A DNA stretch of 34,064 nucleotides from a virus. The notes under the pieces were generated by a model, which had not been told where the DNA came from, made no database searches, and saw only the letters and a program-made list of their open reading frames with translations. The stretch lies in IMG/VR virus record IMGVR_UViG_3300025098_000152, positions 1-34,064 of that record. One strand, given 5' to 3'. The position numbers and the translations under genes are program-made. Shown in pieces: positions 10,601-16,592 of this stretch (its first letter is position 1; the number at the start of each line of letters is the position of its first letter).

Positions 10601-11695
10601 CCTATGATCTTTTAATGCTTCGAAAGATCTTTCTGCGCCAGCATCTATTTGTGCACCGAACTGCTTGGCTTCAAAAGATGCATTTGCAATCCATGTTATT
10701 TTGCCTTTTATTGCATTCGCTAAATCCTTAGTCATCAAGTCTTCAATAGAGTCAGTGCTTTTGAAAACTAAACCACCCTTGAACTTTTCAGAAAGTTCAC
10801 CCCTAGAACGACCTGTGGTTTCATGTATGAAATCTATCAGATCGTCGCTCGTAGCTTTGCCCGTTGATATCGCGTCAAACATCTTCCTTTTAGTTACAGT
10901 TTCTGGACTTAACGCTTTTCCTGCTTCATCTACCCCTATGCCGGCTTTAATTAATTTGTCTTCATCAGCTAATAAGAGCGCTTGAAACCTATCCGTCTCT
11001 ATTAAATAATCTTGAATCGAAGATTTTAAAGCGACGTCTGTCTCGACTAAAGGCTTTACTTCTTCAGCTAGCTGAAAAACGCTAATTTCATTTTTGGCAA
11101 ATTTATCTCTAATTTCAGCTAGCTCCGTGCTCAAGCTACCAGGCTCTTCTCCAATCTTCAACATGTCGACTAGAGTAGATATAAACTTACCTTCTCTGTG
11201 ACTTCTTACGTCTTGCTTTTTTCCTACTAATCTTCTTGGACCTCTTCTCGAAAGCGCTTCCTCCCCACCTGCTTTGTCTTGTGTTATCAACTCAGGCTTA
11301 GGGCTAAACATATACCCCTTTTGCTCTGCAGGGTTGTATACAGCGACCTGGTGGATTATGTCACCACCTTTAAGACCTGTAGTTTCGATGTCCATTAAAA
11401 TTGATTTTTTTAATATTTCATCTTTAGAAAGTTTTGTAGCAGGGCCTATTTTTTTTACATCATATTTTACTTCTCCAGAGCTCGTAACTCCAGTCGCTTC
11501 AGTAGCAGCAACAGAAATTATTTTGGCGTTTTTACCATAAGCAGCTTTCACTTTTTGAAGTATGTCGGCTTCTACTTGTTTCGGTTTTAAAGGAAACCCA
11601 TATTCTTGTTTTACGCCGTCTACTTCTAACTCAACAAATATTATTTGGGTTGCATCTGTCGTATTAATATAGCTGTAATACTTATTCTTAATCAT
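7610..11695 (-). CDS. Dual nuclease: DEDDh 3'-5' exonuclease plus staphylococcal-nuclease domain
   Basis: This 1361-residue protein has two recognisable nuclease domains. The N-terminal one (about residues 95-450) is DnaQ-like. It has Exo I ILMDIETTGL (D102, E104), Exo II WIANASFEAKQF with Glu where Asp is usual, and Exo III HTQEGDVRD of H-x4-D type. The second (about 1025-1165) is SNase/thermonuclease-like, with DADT, IRLAGIDAPET and YGRQVG carrying the usual Asp, Arg, Asp, Glu and Arg residues, ending in RGMWK. The middle and tail are long, charged and helical, and the C-terminus is HNMFNSPISHHRM. The start overlaps the 254-residue gene by 8 bases. Its length and its place in the virion operon suggest a packaged or injected protein, perhaps degrading host DNA or acting during infection. 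Both domain calls are strong; the role is inference. Confidence 0.85.
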   Translation of the reverse strand: MIKNKYYSYINTTDATQIIFVELEVDGVKQEYGFPLKPKQVEADILQKVKAAYGKNAKIISVAATEATGVTSSGEVKYDVKKIGPATKLSKDEILKKSILMDIETTGLKGGDIIHQVAVYNPAEQKGYMFSPKPELITQDKAGGEEALSRRGPRRLVGKKQDVRSHREGKFISTLVDMLKIGEEPGSLSTELAEIRDKFAKNEISVFQLAEEVKPLVETDVALKSSIQDYLIETDRFQALLLADEDKLIKAGIGVDEAGKALSPETVTKRKMFDAISTGKATSDDLIDFIHETTGRSRGELSEKFKGGLVFKSTDSIEDLMTKDLANAIKGKITWIANASFEAKQFGAQIDAGAERSFEALKDHRASQGLVPLDRKQFFEGFQYGRYQSELSALNLAENKNLLTQNPFYGVIEGVSSTSGDPFYTTGVEYNKQRSLALKSGDFSGMYKALLEHTQEGDVRDIIDMVKAQQSQLINEGIIDQKGPTSLSMEVQGRLFGFTEQLRLAEDSGEIASIDDAVKAMREAESHMALGDVAITEDKVLKESLDQLEAKRLVDIGGREGQELLAQAKAGKGAYFRFMTYGHLSNYYNQEARLVDGTVSKGLDEIGFRQRVGKSMLERIDRGAVTIRESKPGFRVVEQAKKIGDITSKEKITVGPQSKQVRITSFDEIFDHLNGLDTYKNVDKAEILEEAKKTYGRFLDSEGDIADSPGMRKAALQQSEAAPEVHRMFKERLSGGQFSEDFLRNIQRFMGSEAPRQKQIEVPTKALGSHINKETISDGLSKPKPQSNLSEVVPKALEGGSGSKKLPPVSSAAESVSRSAKRKSSLYLNKSIREIAKMHLGKYAAIAGGLAALSTKTSYEDEKSGQLIAPDLSKFLEAQSQFYGGNQESYVKSIKAKYGRIEGMQESGLGSLMRKALTDFGSPYQGPAYTQGVLEDHQMRRERHRYIQQKFGQRHFSEKGDIGFFFKKFISTAFRRQMGISKESKNIIFSGAERLSEDAYGGSLRGKNLIEYKFDKKRFNLNVQDADTISIQRKGNVNSPLSDFMGTGKQESMSIRLAGIDAPETAHADRKAQPYAEKAKAIARDLINKAKDVRLVTSPDDTTYGRQVGMIYVDGKNLNLELVRRGAAAYLPYKSKGKPPIYNQQAFESAQEYAQDSKRGMWKTGFFQAYKEIVRASGETTTFNTLANVRKVAKNANLMSIRSLMNQAQSSGGVTDQIMDDIKGVSEKLKAGQSKNSVSVFKPDRKYSLPHDLDLQSFGYNTNSILSHMDEMKSDLGGMVKNRGSKGSGAKLNSRSLRENNYHLVKDTLSAKKVHEANKIQNQESNEMKKIQKYKRQVAMESLQVAANHNMFNSPISHHRM

Positions 11696-12452
11696 CTAAA
11701 AGTATCTCTTCTGCGCCTTCTGGCGCTTCTATAGAATACAGAGCCTCTCTCAAACGAGATATCTCTTCTAGTACTCTCGAGTTATTATTAGACTCGCCCA
11801 TCTTAATCATGAACTCTGCTTTGGTCTTTCTAGTTTGAACCAACTTGTCCAACCACTTCTCACGTCGCTTCTCCAATCTATCAATCATTTCTATGATTGG
11901 GTGTAGCTTAGTTGTTTCAGCTCTATCTCCATTCTCATTAAAACCAGTAATATCTGTCATCATAAAATCACGTCCATCACCTTTTTTATCGCCTTGAGAT
12001 AAAACCATTAAGCTGCGGTTTTTATACAAGTCTATTAAAGCTAACTCATTCACTATAGACATTTCTACAGGATCATTAGGATCAACATCTAAGTGCTGCA
12101 AGTAGTCTATAATTTTTTGTTCTACAAAAAACTTTTCCATGACGCATTCGCGTCCAACAGGATAATTAGATATCGGCCCAAAGTCCAGATTCCCTTCCAC
12201 GTCCATATCCGGTATAGGGCAACGTTTAACGAACGGACATTTTTCAGGGCCTAGGCAGACTAAAGGCGCAGAAGCATGCACACCACTTTTTATTGCGCTA
12301 ACAGACTGTTTGACGCGCGTTAATTTTTTACTGTCTAATCTTGCTAGATAACTGGAATACTCATCACTAGATTTTGTTATAGTTTCGAAAAATTTGCCTT
12401 GGCGCAATTCTTTTGAATCATCTTTTTCAATTTTTACAAGTGAGTCTTTCAT
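11688..12452 (-). CDS. Cys-cluster protein, candidate terminase small subunit
   Basis: This 254-residue protein is the first gene of the leftward operon. A cysteine cluster (C66, C72, C78, C103; CLGPEKCPFVKRCP then GRECVMEK) could bind zinc or another metal. The C-terminal half is helical and ends in a charged segment (LEKRREKWLDKLVQTRKTKAEF) like that seen in small terminases of the P27-like kind. Position upstream of terL, in the same operon, supports a packaging role, but no family match is certain. The start ATG overlaps, on the opposite strand, the start of the rightward membrane gene at 12451. Alternative: a virion assembly factor with a metal site. Confidence 0.6.
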   Translation of the reverse strand: MKDSLVKIEKDDSKELRQGKFFETITKSSDEYSSYLARLDSKKLTRVKQSVSAIKSGVHASAPLVCLGPEKCPFVKRCPIPDMDVEGNLDFGPISNYPVGRECVMEKFFVEQKIIDYLQHLDVDPNDPVEMSIVNELALIDLYKNRSLMVLSQGDKKGDGRDFMMTDITGFNENGDRAETTKLHPIIEMIDRLEKRREKWLDKLVQTRKTKAEFMIKMGESNNNSRVLEEISRLREALYSIEAPEGAEEILLDD

Positions 12453-12774
12453 GCAATCTTTTCCTTATATTTTATGTTTAATAATAGCATATTCCATTTT
12501 CTGGTTTAAAGGCAACGCCAGAATAGTATTTGATATGCATTTGACACCATTCAGGTGGTGGCTTTACACCAGCTTGATAACCAACTACCTCATGCTTTGG
12601 TCCTGGTGGCATTTAGTAGCAAGGTATAAAATATGGGGAGCTATGGCAATAACTTATTGTTTGCATGCTATCATTGAGTTAAGTTTGAATTCTTACTTTT
12701 ACAGCCCGCCCGCCATGAAACAGATTGCAGGTATCTTTTTACTGCTATCTGGCACTTATTTAATAATGAGGTGA
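12451..12774 (+). CDS. Small multi-pass membrane protein
   Basis: This 107-residue protein begins MQSFPYILCLIIAYSIFWF. Three to four hydrophobic segments are visible: residues 4-18, a Trp-rich stretch (WWLYTSLITNYLMLWSWWHL), AMAITYCLHAIIEL and a final IAGIFLLLSGTYLIM. An upstream in-frame ATG at 12394 would add 19 residues inside the opposite gene, so I prefer 12451. The ribosome site is weak either way. The start codon overlaps the start of the leftward operon on the other strand. The stop lies in the ribosome site of the next gene. Function unknown. Confidence 0.6.
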   Translation: MQSFPYILCLIIAYSIFWFKGNARIVFDMHLTPFRWWLYTSLITNYLMLWSWWHLVARYKIWGAMAITYCLHAIIELSLNSYFYSPPAMKQIAGIFLLLSGTYLIMR

Positions 12775-12777
12775 TAC

Positions 12778-13146
12778 ATGAATTCTACAGTAACCCTACC
12801 CAAAACCAAAAATTATCAACATGTCAGACACTGGGACTTGGTTGACATTTGGAAAGACTCAGCTTCGCTTCAACCAATAGAAGTTAAGGTAGATACGCTT
12901 TGGAAGGAATATGAAGGGATTTATTGTTGGCTGGAAGTTGGTGACAAAGTTACTCATGCTCATTTTTTGCACCATCTAGACAGGATAATGAGCGCTGACC
13001 TAAGTTACCCTATAATACTCTCTGAAGAAAACTACATTATGGATGGCGTGCATAGGCTTATGAAATGTAAGTACCTAGGTATAACGTCTATTCATTGTTT
13101 AAAATTTAAAAAAGACCCTGTGTCAAAAGGAAAAATTAATGCTTAA
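12778..13146 (+). CDS. Small ParB/Srx-like domain protein
   Basis: This 122-residue protein carries, in its last third, NYIMDGVHRLMKCKYLGI followed by a short beta segment (IHCLKF). This is the G-x-H-R helix pattern of the ParB N-terminal nuclease/CTPase-like fold, in which the HR pair contacts phosphate. The upstream strand PIILSEE also fits. The protein is far shorter than a partitioning ParB and lacks its helix-turn-helix, so it is probably a stand-alone phage ParB-like domain (nuclease, nucleotide-binding or regulatory) rather than a segregation protein. An AGGTG ribosome site lies before the ATG, and its end overlaps the next start by 8 bases. Confidence 0.6.
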   Translation: MNSTVTLPKTKNYQHVRHWDLVDIWKDSASLQPIEVKVDTLWKEYEGIYCWLEVGDKVTHAHFLHHLDRIMSADLSYPIILSEENYIMDGVHRLMKCKYLGITSIHCLKFKKDPVSKGKINA

Positions 13147-13348
13147 AAGGCAGAAAATATCTAAACTACCAATACAAGAGATAAACCAACATATCTCAGC
13201 ATACGAAAGGATGCTTGATTTTTATCAAGATTATTTAAATACTAAAGGTGATTACATTTACGTCAATGAGAGAGTCCAGTATTTAAATGGTAAATTAGCA
13301 GAATGTCTAATTGCGCGAGAAATCCATATAGAAGAAAACACCCAATAG
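13139..13348 (+). CDS. Small helical protein, unknown function
   Basis: This 69-residue, charged, helical protein (MLKRQKISKLPIQEINQHIS) has a plausible AAAGGA ribosome site 7 bases before the ATG, inside the end of the ParB-like gene. It is the last gene before a 339-base gap. No motif recognised. Confidence 0.55.
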   Translation: MLKRQKISKLPIQEINQHISAYERMLDFYQDYLNTKGDYIYVNERVQYLNGKLAECLIAREIHIEENTQ

Positions 13349-13631
13349 GGCCAGCCTTAGTTTAAAATTAAAAAATTTAAATTTGAGCTTTTTAATATTA
13401 GCCGAAATAAAACAGGCACCTTTTCTATAAAAGCAAAAGATTGATTGATGAATCGGGGGAGAGTAGTTGGGTGATGTGTACGAATGATATAAATTATATT
13501 TAGAAAAGGCCCTATGGTTGGATCGAAATATATAAATTATATTTGGGGGTATTTATATTAATGGTGTTTTTGCACTCTTAGAGTTGCGAGCCCACCCCCG
13601 TTTGAGCATGGGTTAAGCTTCCCCCCTACAC
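13349..13631. other. Intergenic region, AT-rich, no gene seen
   Basis: No credible gene is present. The stretch holds A/T-rich runs, two copies of a 15-base direct repeat and, near 13600, a C-rich segment. It separates the early rightward mini-operon from the GC-richer module and probably contains promoters, but no clean -35/-10 pair stands out. Confidence 0.5.
13487..13544 (+). repeat. Direct repeat pair, ATATAAATTATATTT
   Basis: The 15-base sequence ATATAAATTATATTT occurs at 13487-13501 and again at 13530-13544, start to start 43 bases apart. Each is A/T-only and near-palindromic. Four helical turns of spacing would place both copies on roughly the same DNA face, so they could be operators or paired promoter boxes. 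Confidence 0.55.
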
Positions 13632-13668
13632 ATCAGTGATAAATCACACACCTACATCACTGATTTTT
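13632..13668 (+). terminator. Possible intrinsic terminator
   Basis: A perfect 9-base stem ATCAGTGAT/ATCACTGAT (13632-13640 with 13656-13664) has a 15-base loop and is followed by a five-T run. It ends the preceding transcript or forms a leader hairpin 20 bases before the next start. The loop is longer than usual for a terminator. Confidence 0.5.
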
Positions 13669-13687
13669 GCCCCAGAAGGACATTATT

Positions 13688-14158
13688 ATGGATACTTGGC
13701 AAATCATCGCCATCATCTTCACAACCCTTCACCTTGCTTTCTTTTCACAATACTTTATCTTGGGATGCTCTATCTTAGAGCATATTGAGAATAAGAAAAT
13801 TGAAGCAGGTAACCGAGCATACGCTGCTTGGAAGCTTGGGTTTATCGCCCCTCGCAACCTTGCTTATATAAATGCAATCGCCTCTCAGCCTTTCTACCTC
13901 TTTGAGGTGGCAAAGTGGGAGAACCTTCAGGTCTATCATCATGTTGATGGAACCTGGTATGACATTGATTCTGGTAACTTAAGGGGTTACGTCAAGATCA
14001 ATAGGGAAGGCCAGATTGGTTTCAGTAAAAATCGGCATCTCGTAGAGAGTAAGTGTCGTATCATGCTCAGAGTTAGTGAGGGTGGGCTTTGCTATATCTT
14101 GGATCCTTCACTCAGAAAGAGTGAGAGAAACAGGTGGCATGAGCGCTGGTCCATCTAA
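13688..14158 (+). CDS. Membrane-anchored small protein, unknown function
   Basis: This 156-residue protein begins MDTWQIIAIIFTTLHLAF. A single N-terminal hydrophobic segment (about 5-30) is followed by a soluble domain rich in aromatic residues (EVAKWENLQVYHHVDGTWYD) that looks beta-rich. I chose the ATG at 13688 because AGAAGGA lies 7 bases upstream; an earlier TTG is in frame but falls in the hairpin. The gene ends in front of a strong terminator and the first repeated hairpin element. It is the first gene of the GC-richer module. Function unknown; topology suggests a short inside face and a larger soluble C-terminal domain. Confidence 0.65.
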   Translation: MDTWQIIAIIFTTLHLAFFSQYFILGCSILEHIENKKIEAGNRAYAAWKLGFIAPRNLAYINAIASQPFYLFEVAKWENLQVYHHVDGTWYDIDSGNLRGYVKINREGQIGFSKNRHLVESKCRIMLRVSEGGLCYILDPSLRKSERNRWHERWSI

Positions 14159-14189
14159 ATTTTATCCTAGAAAAGTGCTATGTTTTCGG

Positions 14190-14212
14190 AAGCCCCCTTC
14201 GGGGCTTTTTTT
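14190..14212 (+). terminator. Intrinsic terminator (element series, copy 1)
   Basis: A six-base GC stem AGCCCC/GGGGCT is followed by a T7 run. It ends the 156-residue gene's transcript. It runs directly into the AT box TTTTTTAATTTAC shared with the other copies. Confidence 0.85.
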
Positions 14213-14250
14213 AATTTACCCTACTTCAATGGATGCTTAAGCACATCCAT
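14213..14250 (+). promoter_or_regulatory. AT box plus hairpin, repeated element copy 1
   Basis: After the terminator T-run comes AATTTACCC, then a CAATGG core and a hairpin with stem ATGGATG/CATCCAT (14229-14235 with 14244-14250). The hairpin ends 73 bases before the next start codon, as in copy 3. Stem bases differ between copies while the pairing is kept, which points to a structure under selection. Confidence 0.5.
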
Positions 14251-14322
14251 CTCTCATGTTGAGGGTAAAGCGCACCAGTGCAATGCTTCTACGCAATTCT
14301 TCGTTGTCGGAAGGACATCATC

Positions 14323-15612
14323 ATGCGTAACTTATCTATCCTTGCCTTTATTGGCTTCCTATTCTTATTCACTGGCTGCGGCGTTGTGCGCAATGTGGCC
14401 TCAACCCTCAACCACGAGATCTGCGAAAAGAGCTACAACAAGTTTGTATGCCCAACCGTATCTGAACCAGCACATACACCCCTCTGCTATGGGGTAAGTG
14501 TACGCACCACTGCCGGAGTCGATAACTTTGCCCATACCGATCAGGGGCCATTTTGCAAGAAACTCCAAAATGAGGCTACGCGTAAAGCCTTCCAATCAAA
14601 GCCAGGGACAACCTGCGCCATCAAAGGCAAGGGTAAATTTCAGAAGGTTGTATGTGCCGGCTTCCATCACGCTGGCGGCATCTTACTCATCCTCTTGACG
14701 CTTCTTTGGGGGCGTGGTTTACGCGATCTTATGGTCGCTAGTGTAGAGAATGAAGATACCCGTCGCCCCTTTGATGGAATGTGGGAGGGGTGCAGAGTGA
14801 TGATTATCGCCTGCATTGGGGCTGTGGTTTTACTAGCGTTAACCACAAACGCTTATAGCCAGCCTTGTGTCAACAAGGCTTATACAATAAGTCAACCGTC
14901 TGACATCTTGGAGTGCGAGATGACCCTCTCCACTCCAGAGAGCAACATGAGGTATACTTTAGCGGCCCTAAATTTGGCTCAAGATAAAGTCTGCAATATA
15001 CACCATCCGAACATGGGCATTGTAGCTTGCTACGACCTCTATGACGAGGCCCGCGCCCTCTTTAAGGCGAGGGCAGCCTTGTTGATGCTGAAAGAAGCGA
15101 CACGAATCGTTGATATCAATGAAAGCGTCACGACCCCCACGCCATGTGGGGCAAATAAGCACTTGTGTGCTTCAGTGGGATGGGATAAGGCAAGTGGAAT
15201 CGGCCTATTCTTTTCCTTCATCATTTCTTTACTCCTCTCTCGTCGCAAGACGAGAGAGGAGTGGTTCGGTTTTGAAACACTCCTGTACAGGGAGACGAGG
15301 AACGCCGTTTGGGCAATCGAGGACGAGCTATACAAAGCTCGTTGGATCGAGCGTGTGATTGAGGCTGCAATCACTCTCGCAGCCTTCTCTTTTGGGGGGC
15401 TCGTATTAGGGATTACATCCACCTTCTTGGCCCAGAAGAGATACGGGTGGGCGAGCATCTTCTGTGTGTTCGTATCAGTTCTCCTCTGGGGCTCTGCCCT
15501 GGAATGGATCCTTTTTGTACTCAAAGCATTAACGTGCTTCCTCTCAAACACTGAGGAGGGGTTCCGTTTCGTTAGGTGGGCGCTCCATCAGCGATGGAAA
15601 CGTCAACTGTAA
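14323..15612 (+). CDS. Multi-pass membrane protein with lipobox-like N-terminus
   Basis: This 429-residue protein begins MRNLSILAFIGFLFLFTGCG. The hydrophobic leader ends in FTGC, a near-lipobox with Cys19, so it may be a lipoprotein or use this as a first membrane helix. Further hydrophobic segments lie near residues 117-130, 157-178, 304-322, 346-370 and 376-410. The extramembrane loops contain many cysteines (EICEKSYNKFVCP, PTPCGANKHLC), suggesting disulfides outside the cytoplasm. I chose the ATG at 14323 because CGGAAGGA lies just upstream; a GTG 45 bases earlier is weaker. It is flanked by terminator-hairpin elements and so is its own transcription unit. It resembles no family I can name; a phage envelope-modifying, export or exclusion protein is possible. 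Confidence 0.7.
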   Translation: MRNLSILAFIGFLFLFTGCGVVRNVASTLNHEICEKSYNKFVCPTVSEPAHTPLCYGVSVRTTAGVDNFAHTDQGPFCKKLQNEATRKAFQSKPGTTCAIKGKGKFQKVVCAGFHHAGGILLILLTLLWGRGLRDLMVASVENEDTRRPFDGMWEGCRVMIIACIGAVVLLALTTNAYSQPCVNKAYTISQPSDILECEMTLSTPESNMRYTLAALNLAQDKVCNIHHPNMGIVACYDLYDEARALFKARAALLMLKEATRIVDINESVTTPTPCGANKHLCASVGWDKASGIGLFFSFIISLLLSRRKTREEWFGFETLLYRETRNAVWAIEDELYKARWIERVIEAAITLAAFSFGGLVLGITSTFLAQKRYGWASIFCVFVSVLLWGSALEWILFVLKALTCFLSNTEEGFRFVRWALHQRWKRQL

Positions 15613-15646
15613 GTAAAACAATCAAAAAAGTATTTATGTTTTTTGG

Positions 15647-15670
15647 AGCTCCCTTTTGGGAGCTTTTTTT
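15647..15670 (+). terminator. Intrinsic terminator (element series, copy 2)
   Basis: A seven-base stem AGCTCCC/GGGAGCT with a TTTT loop is followed by a T-run that merges into the same AT box as copy 1. Confidence 0.85.
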
Positions 15671-15705
15671 AATTTACTCCTTTTAATGGGGGTTTAACAT
15701 CCTCC
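15671..15705 (+). promoter_or_regulatory. AT box plus hairpin, repeated element copy 2
   Basis: AATTTACTCC is followed by TTTTAATGG and a hairpin GGGGG/CCTCC (15688-15692 with 15701-15705, one G-T pair). It ends 61 bases before the next start codon. Confidence 0.5.
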
Positions 15706-15765
15706 TTTGTAATTCTGCATAAAAAAAAGTGTAACCTAAATGTAGCCAAATACAGGAGTATTACT

Positions 15766-16404
15766 ATGGCTTATAAAATCTTTAACAACACAGGGCGAGC
15801 CCTGTGCAGCGAAAGAGAGAATGGTTTTATTGTTCTCTTCTCAGAAAAAAGAGATTTCAAAGACTACCAATTCAACGACCTCGACGGAAAAGCGATAGTA
15901 GAGGCGATCTGGAGTCCAAGCGGTTTTGTTGACGCTCACTATTTCTTCTTCAGCAAAGTCTGGTTTTCTGCAGACAAGGTGAGATCATTCAACGATCTGT
16001 GCATCGTAAAGCGTGATCCAGCGTACCCAGAGCGCTTCATCGAAACACCTGTCAAGGAACTTAAAGAGAGCGTATTCCAGGCAATTCTTTCATGTTCATT
16101 TGACGGTGTTTCTGATGACGAGCTTCAAGACCTTGCTAATCTTCGATCCACATTTGAAGATGATCTTCGTCGCGCAAGAGACGAGGTAGAGAGATTCGCG
16201 CATTCGTGGAGATGCAGGGATGGGAGCGTTCTCCCAGCACACGATCAAAAGGTCATTATCCAGCTCCGTGAAGAAGAAAAGAAGAGGGTCGACCCATCAC
16301 TGTTGCTCCATTCCTATCACCACCTTATGATGGAGTTCAGAAGAGAGCTCCATCGCAGAGGACTAATTCTGAGAATGGGGAACATCGTTCCTTTTCAATA
16401 TTGA
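15766..16404 (+). CDS. 212-residue cytoplasmic protein, unknown function
   Basis: The protein begins MAYKIFNNTGRALCSERENG after a good AGGAG ribosome site. The N-terminal half looks beta-rich with many aromatic residues (DAHYFFFSKVWFS). The C-terminal half is helical and strongly charged (LRRARDEVERFAHSWRCRD, REEEKKRVDP). There is no signal peptide or membrane segment. Arg/Glu content suggests a nucleic-acid- or protein-binding helical tail. It sits between repeated elements 2 and 3, directly upstream of the giant polymerase-like gene, so it could be a cofactor of that protein, but this is only context. Confidence 0.65.
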   Translation: MAYKIFNNTGRALCSERENGFIVLFSEKRDFKDYQFNDLDGKAIVEAIWSPSGFVDAHYFFFSKVWFSADKVRSFNDLCIVKRDPAYPERFIETPVKELKESVFQAILSCSFDGVSDDELQDLANLRSTFEDDLRRARDEVERFAHSWRCRDGSVLPAHDQKVIIQLREEEKKRVDPSLLLHSYHHLMMEFRRELHRRGLILRMGNIVPFQY

Positions 16405-16443
16405 TCGCTAAAAGAGCCAACTGAAGATTAAGAAACACCTAAA

Positions 16444-16481
16444 GCCCTGGAGTGCACCACCGCACTTCGGGGCAGTTTTTT
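16444..16481 (+). terminator. Intrinsic terminator (element series, copy 3)
   Basis: An imperfect stem GCCC..GTGC/GCAC..GGGC is followed by T6 and the shared AT box. It ends the 212-residue gene. Confidence 0.7.
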
Positions 16482-16520
16482 AATTTGTTTCCTTTAATGG
16501 AGAGATTATAGCAACTCTCC
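16482..16520 (+). promoter_or_regulatory. AT box plus hairpin, repeated element copy 3
   Basis: AATTTGTTTCC is followed by TTTAATGG and a hairpin GGAGAG/CTCTCC (16499-16504 with 16515-16520). It ends 73 bases before the ATG of the giant gene, the same distance as copy 1. Confidence 0.5.
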
Positions 16521-16592
16521 AGCCTTCAGAATAGAAGGTGCCATTAGGCTTCGTGGTATACACACAACCCCCTACAGAAAGGGACTGAGACA

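Noticed and set aside
12778-13146. Plasmid partition ParB
   Set aside because: Only the HR-containing helix of the fold is present. There is no helix-turn-helix, no ParA and no parS-like repeats nearby.
15039-15551. 170-residue minus-strand open frame inside the 429-residue membrane gene
   Set aside because: No ribosome site, and it is opposite a gene with a good start and clear membrane topology. It is a shadow of the GC-richer codon use.
14190-16520. Mobile insertion or MITE as the origin of the repeated intergenic elements
   Set aside because: No terminal inverted repeats or target duplications. Position between stop and start is constant and hairpins covary, which fits regulatory elements better.
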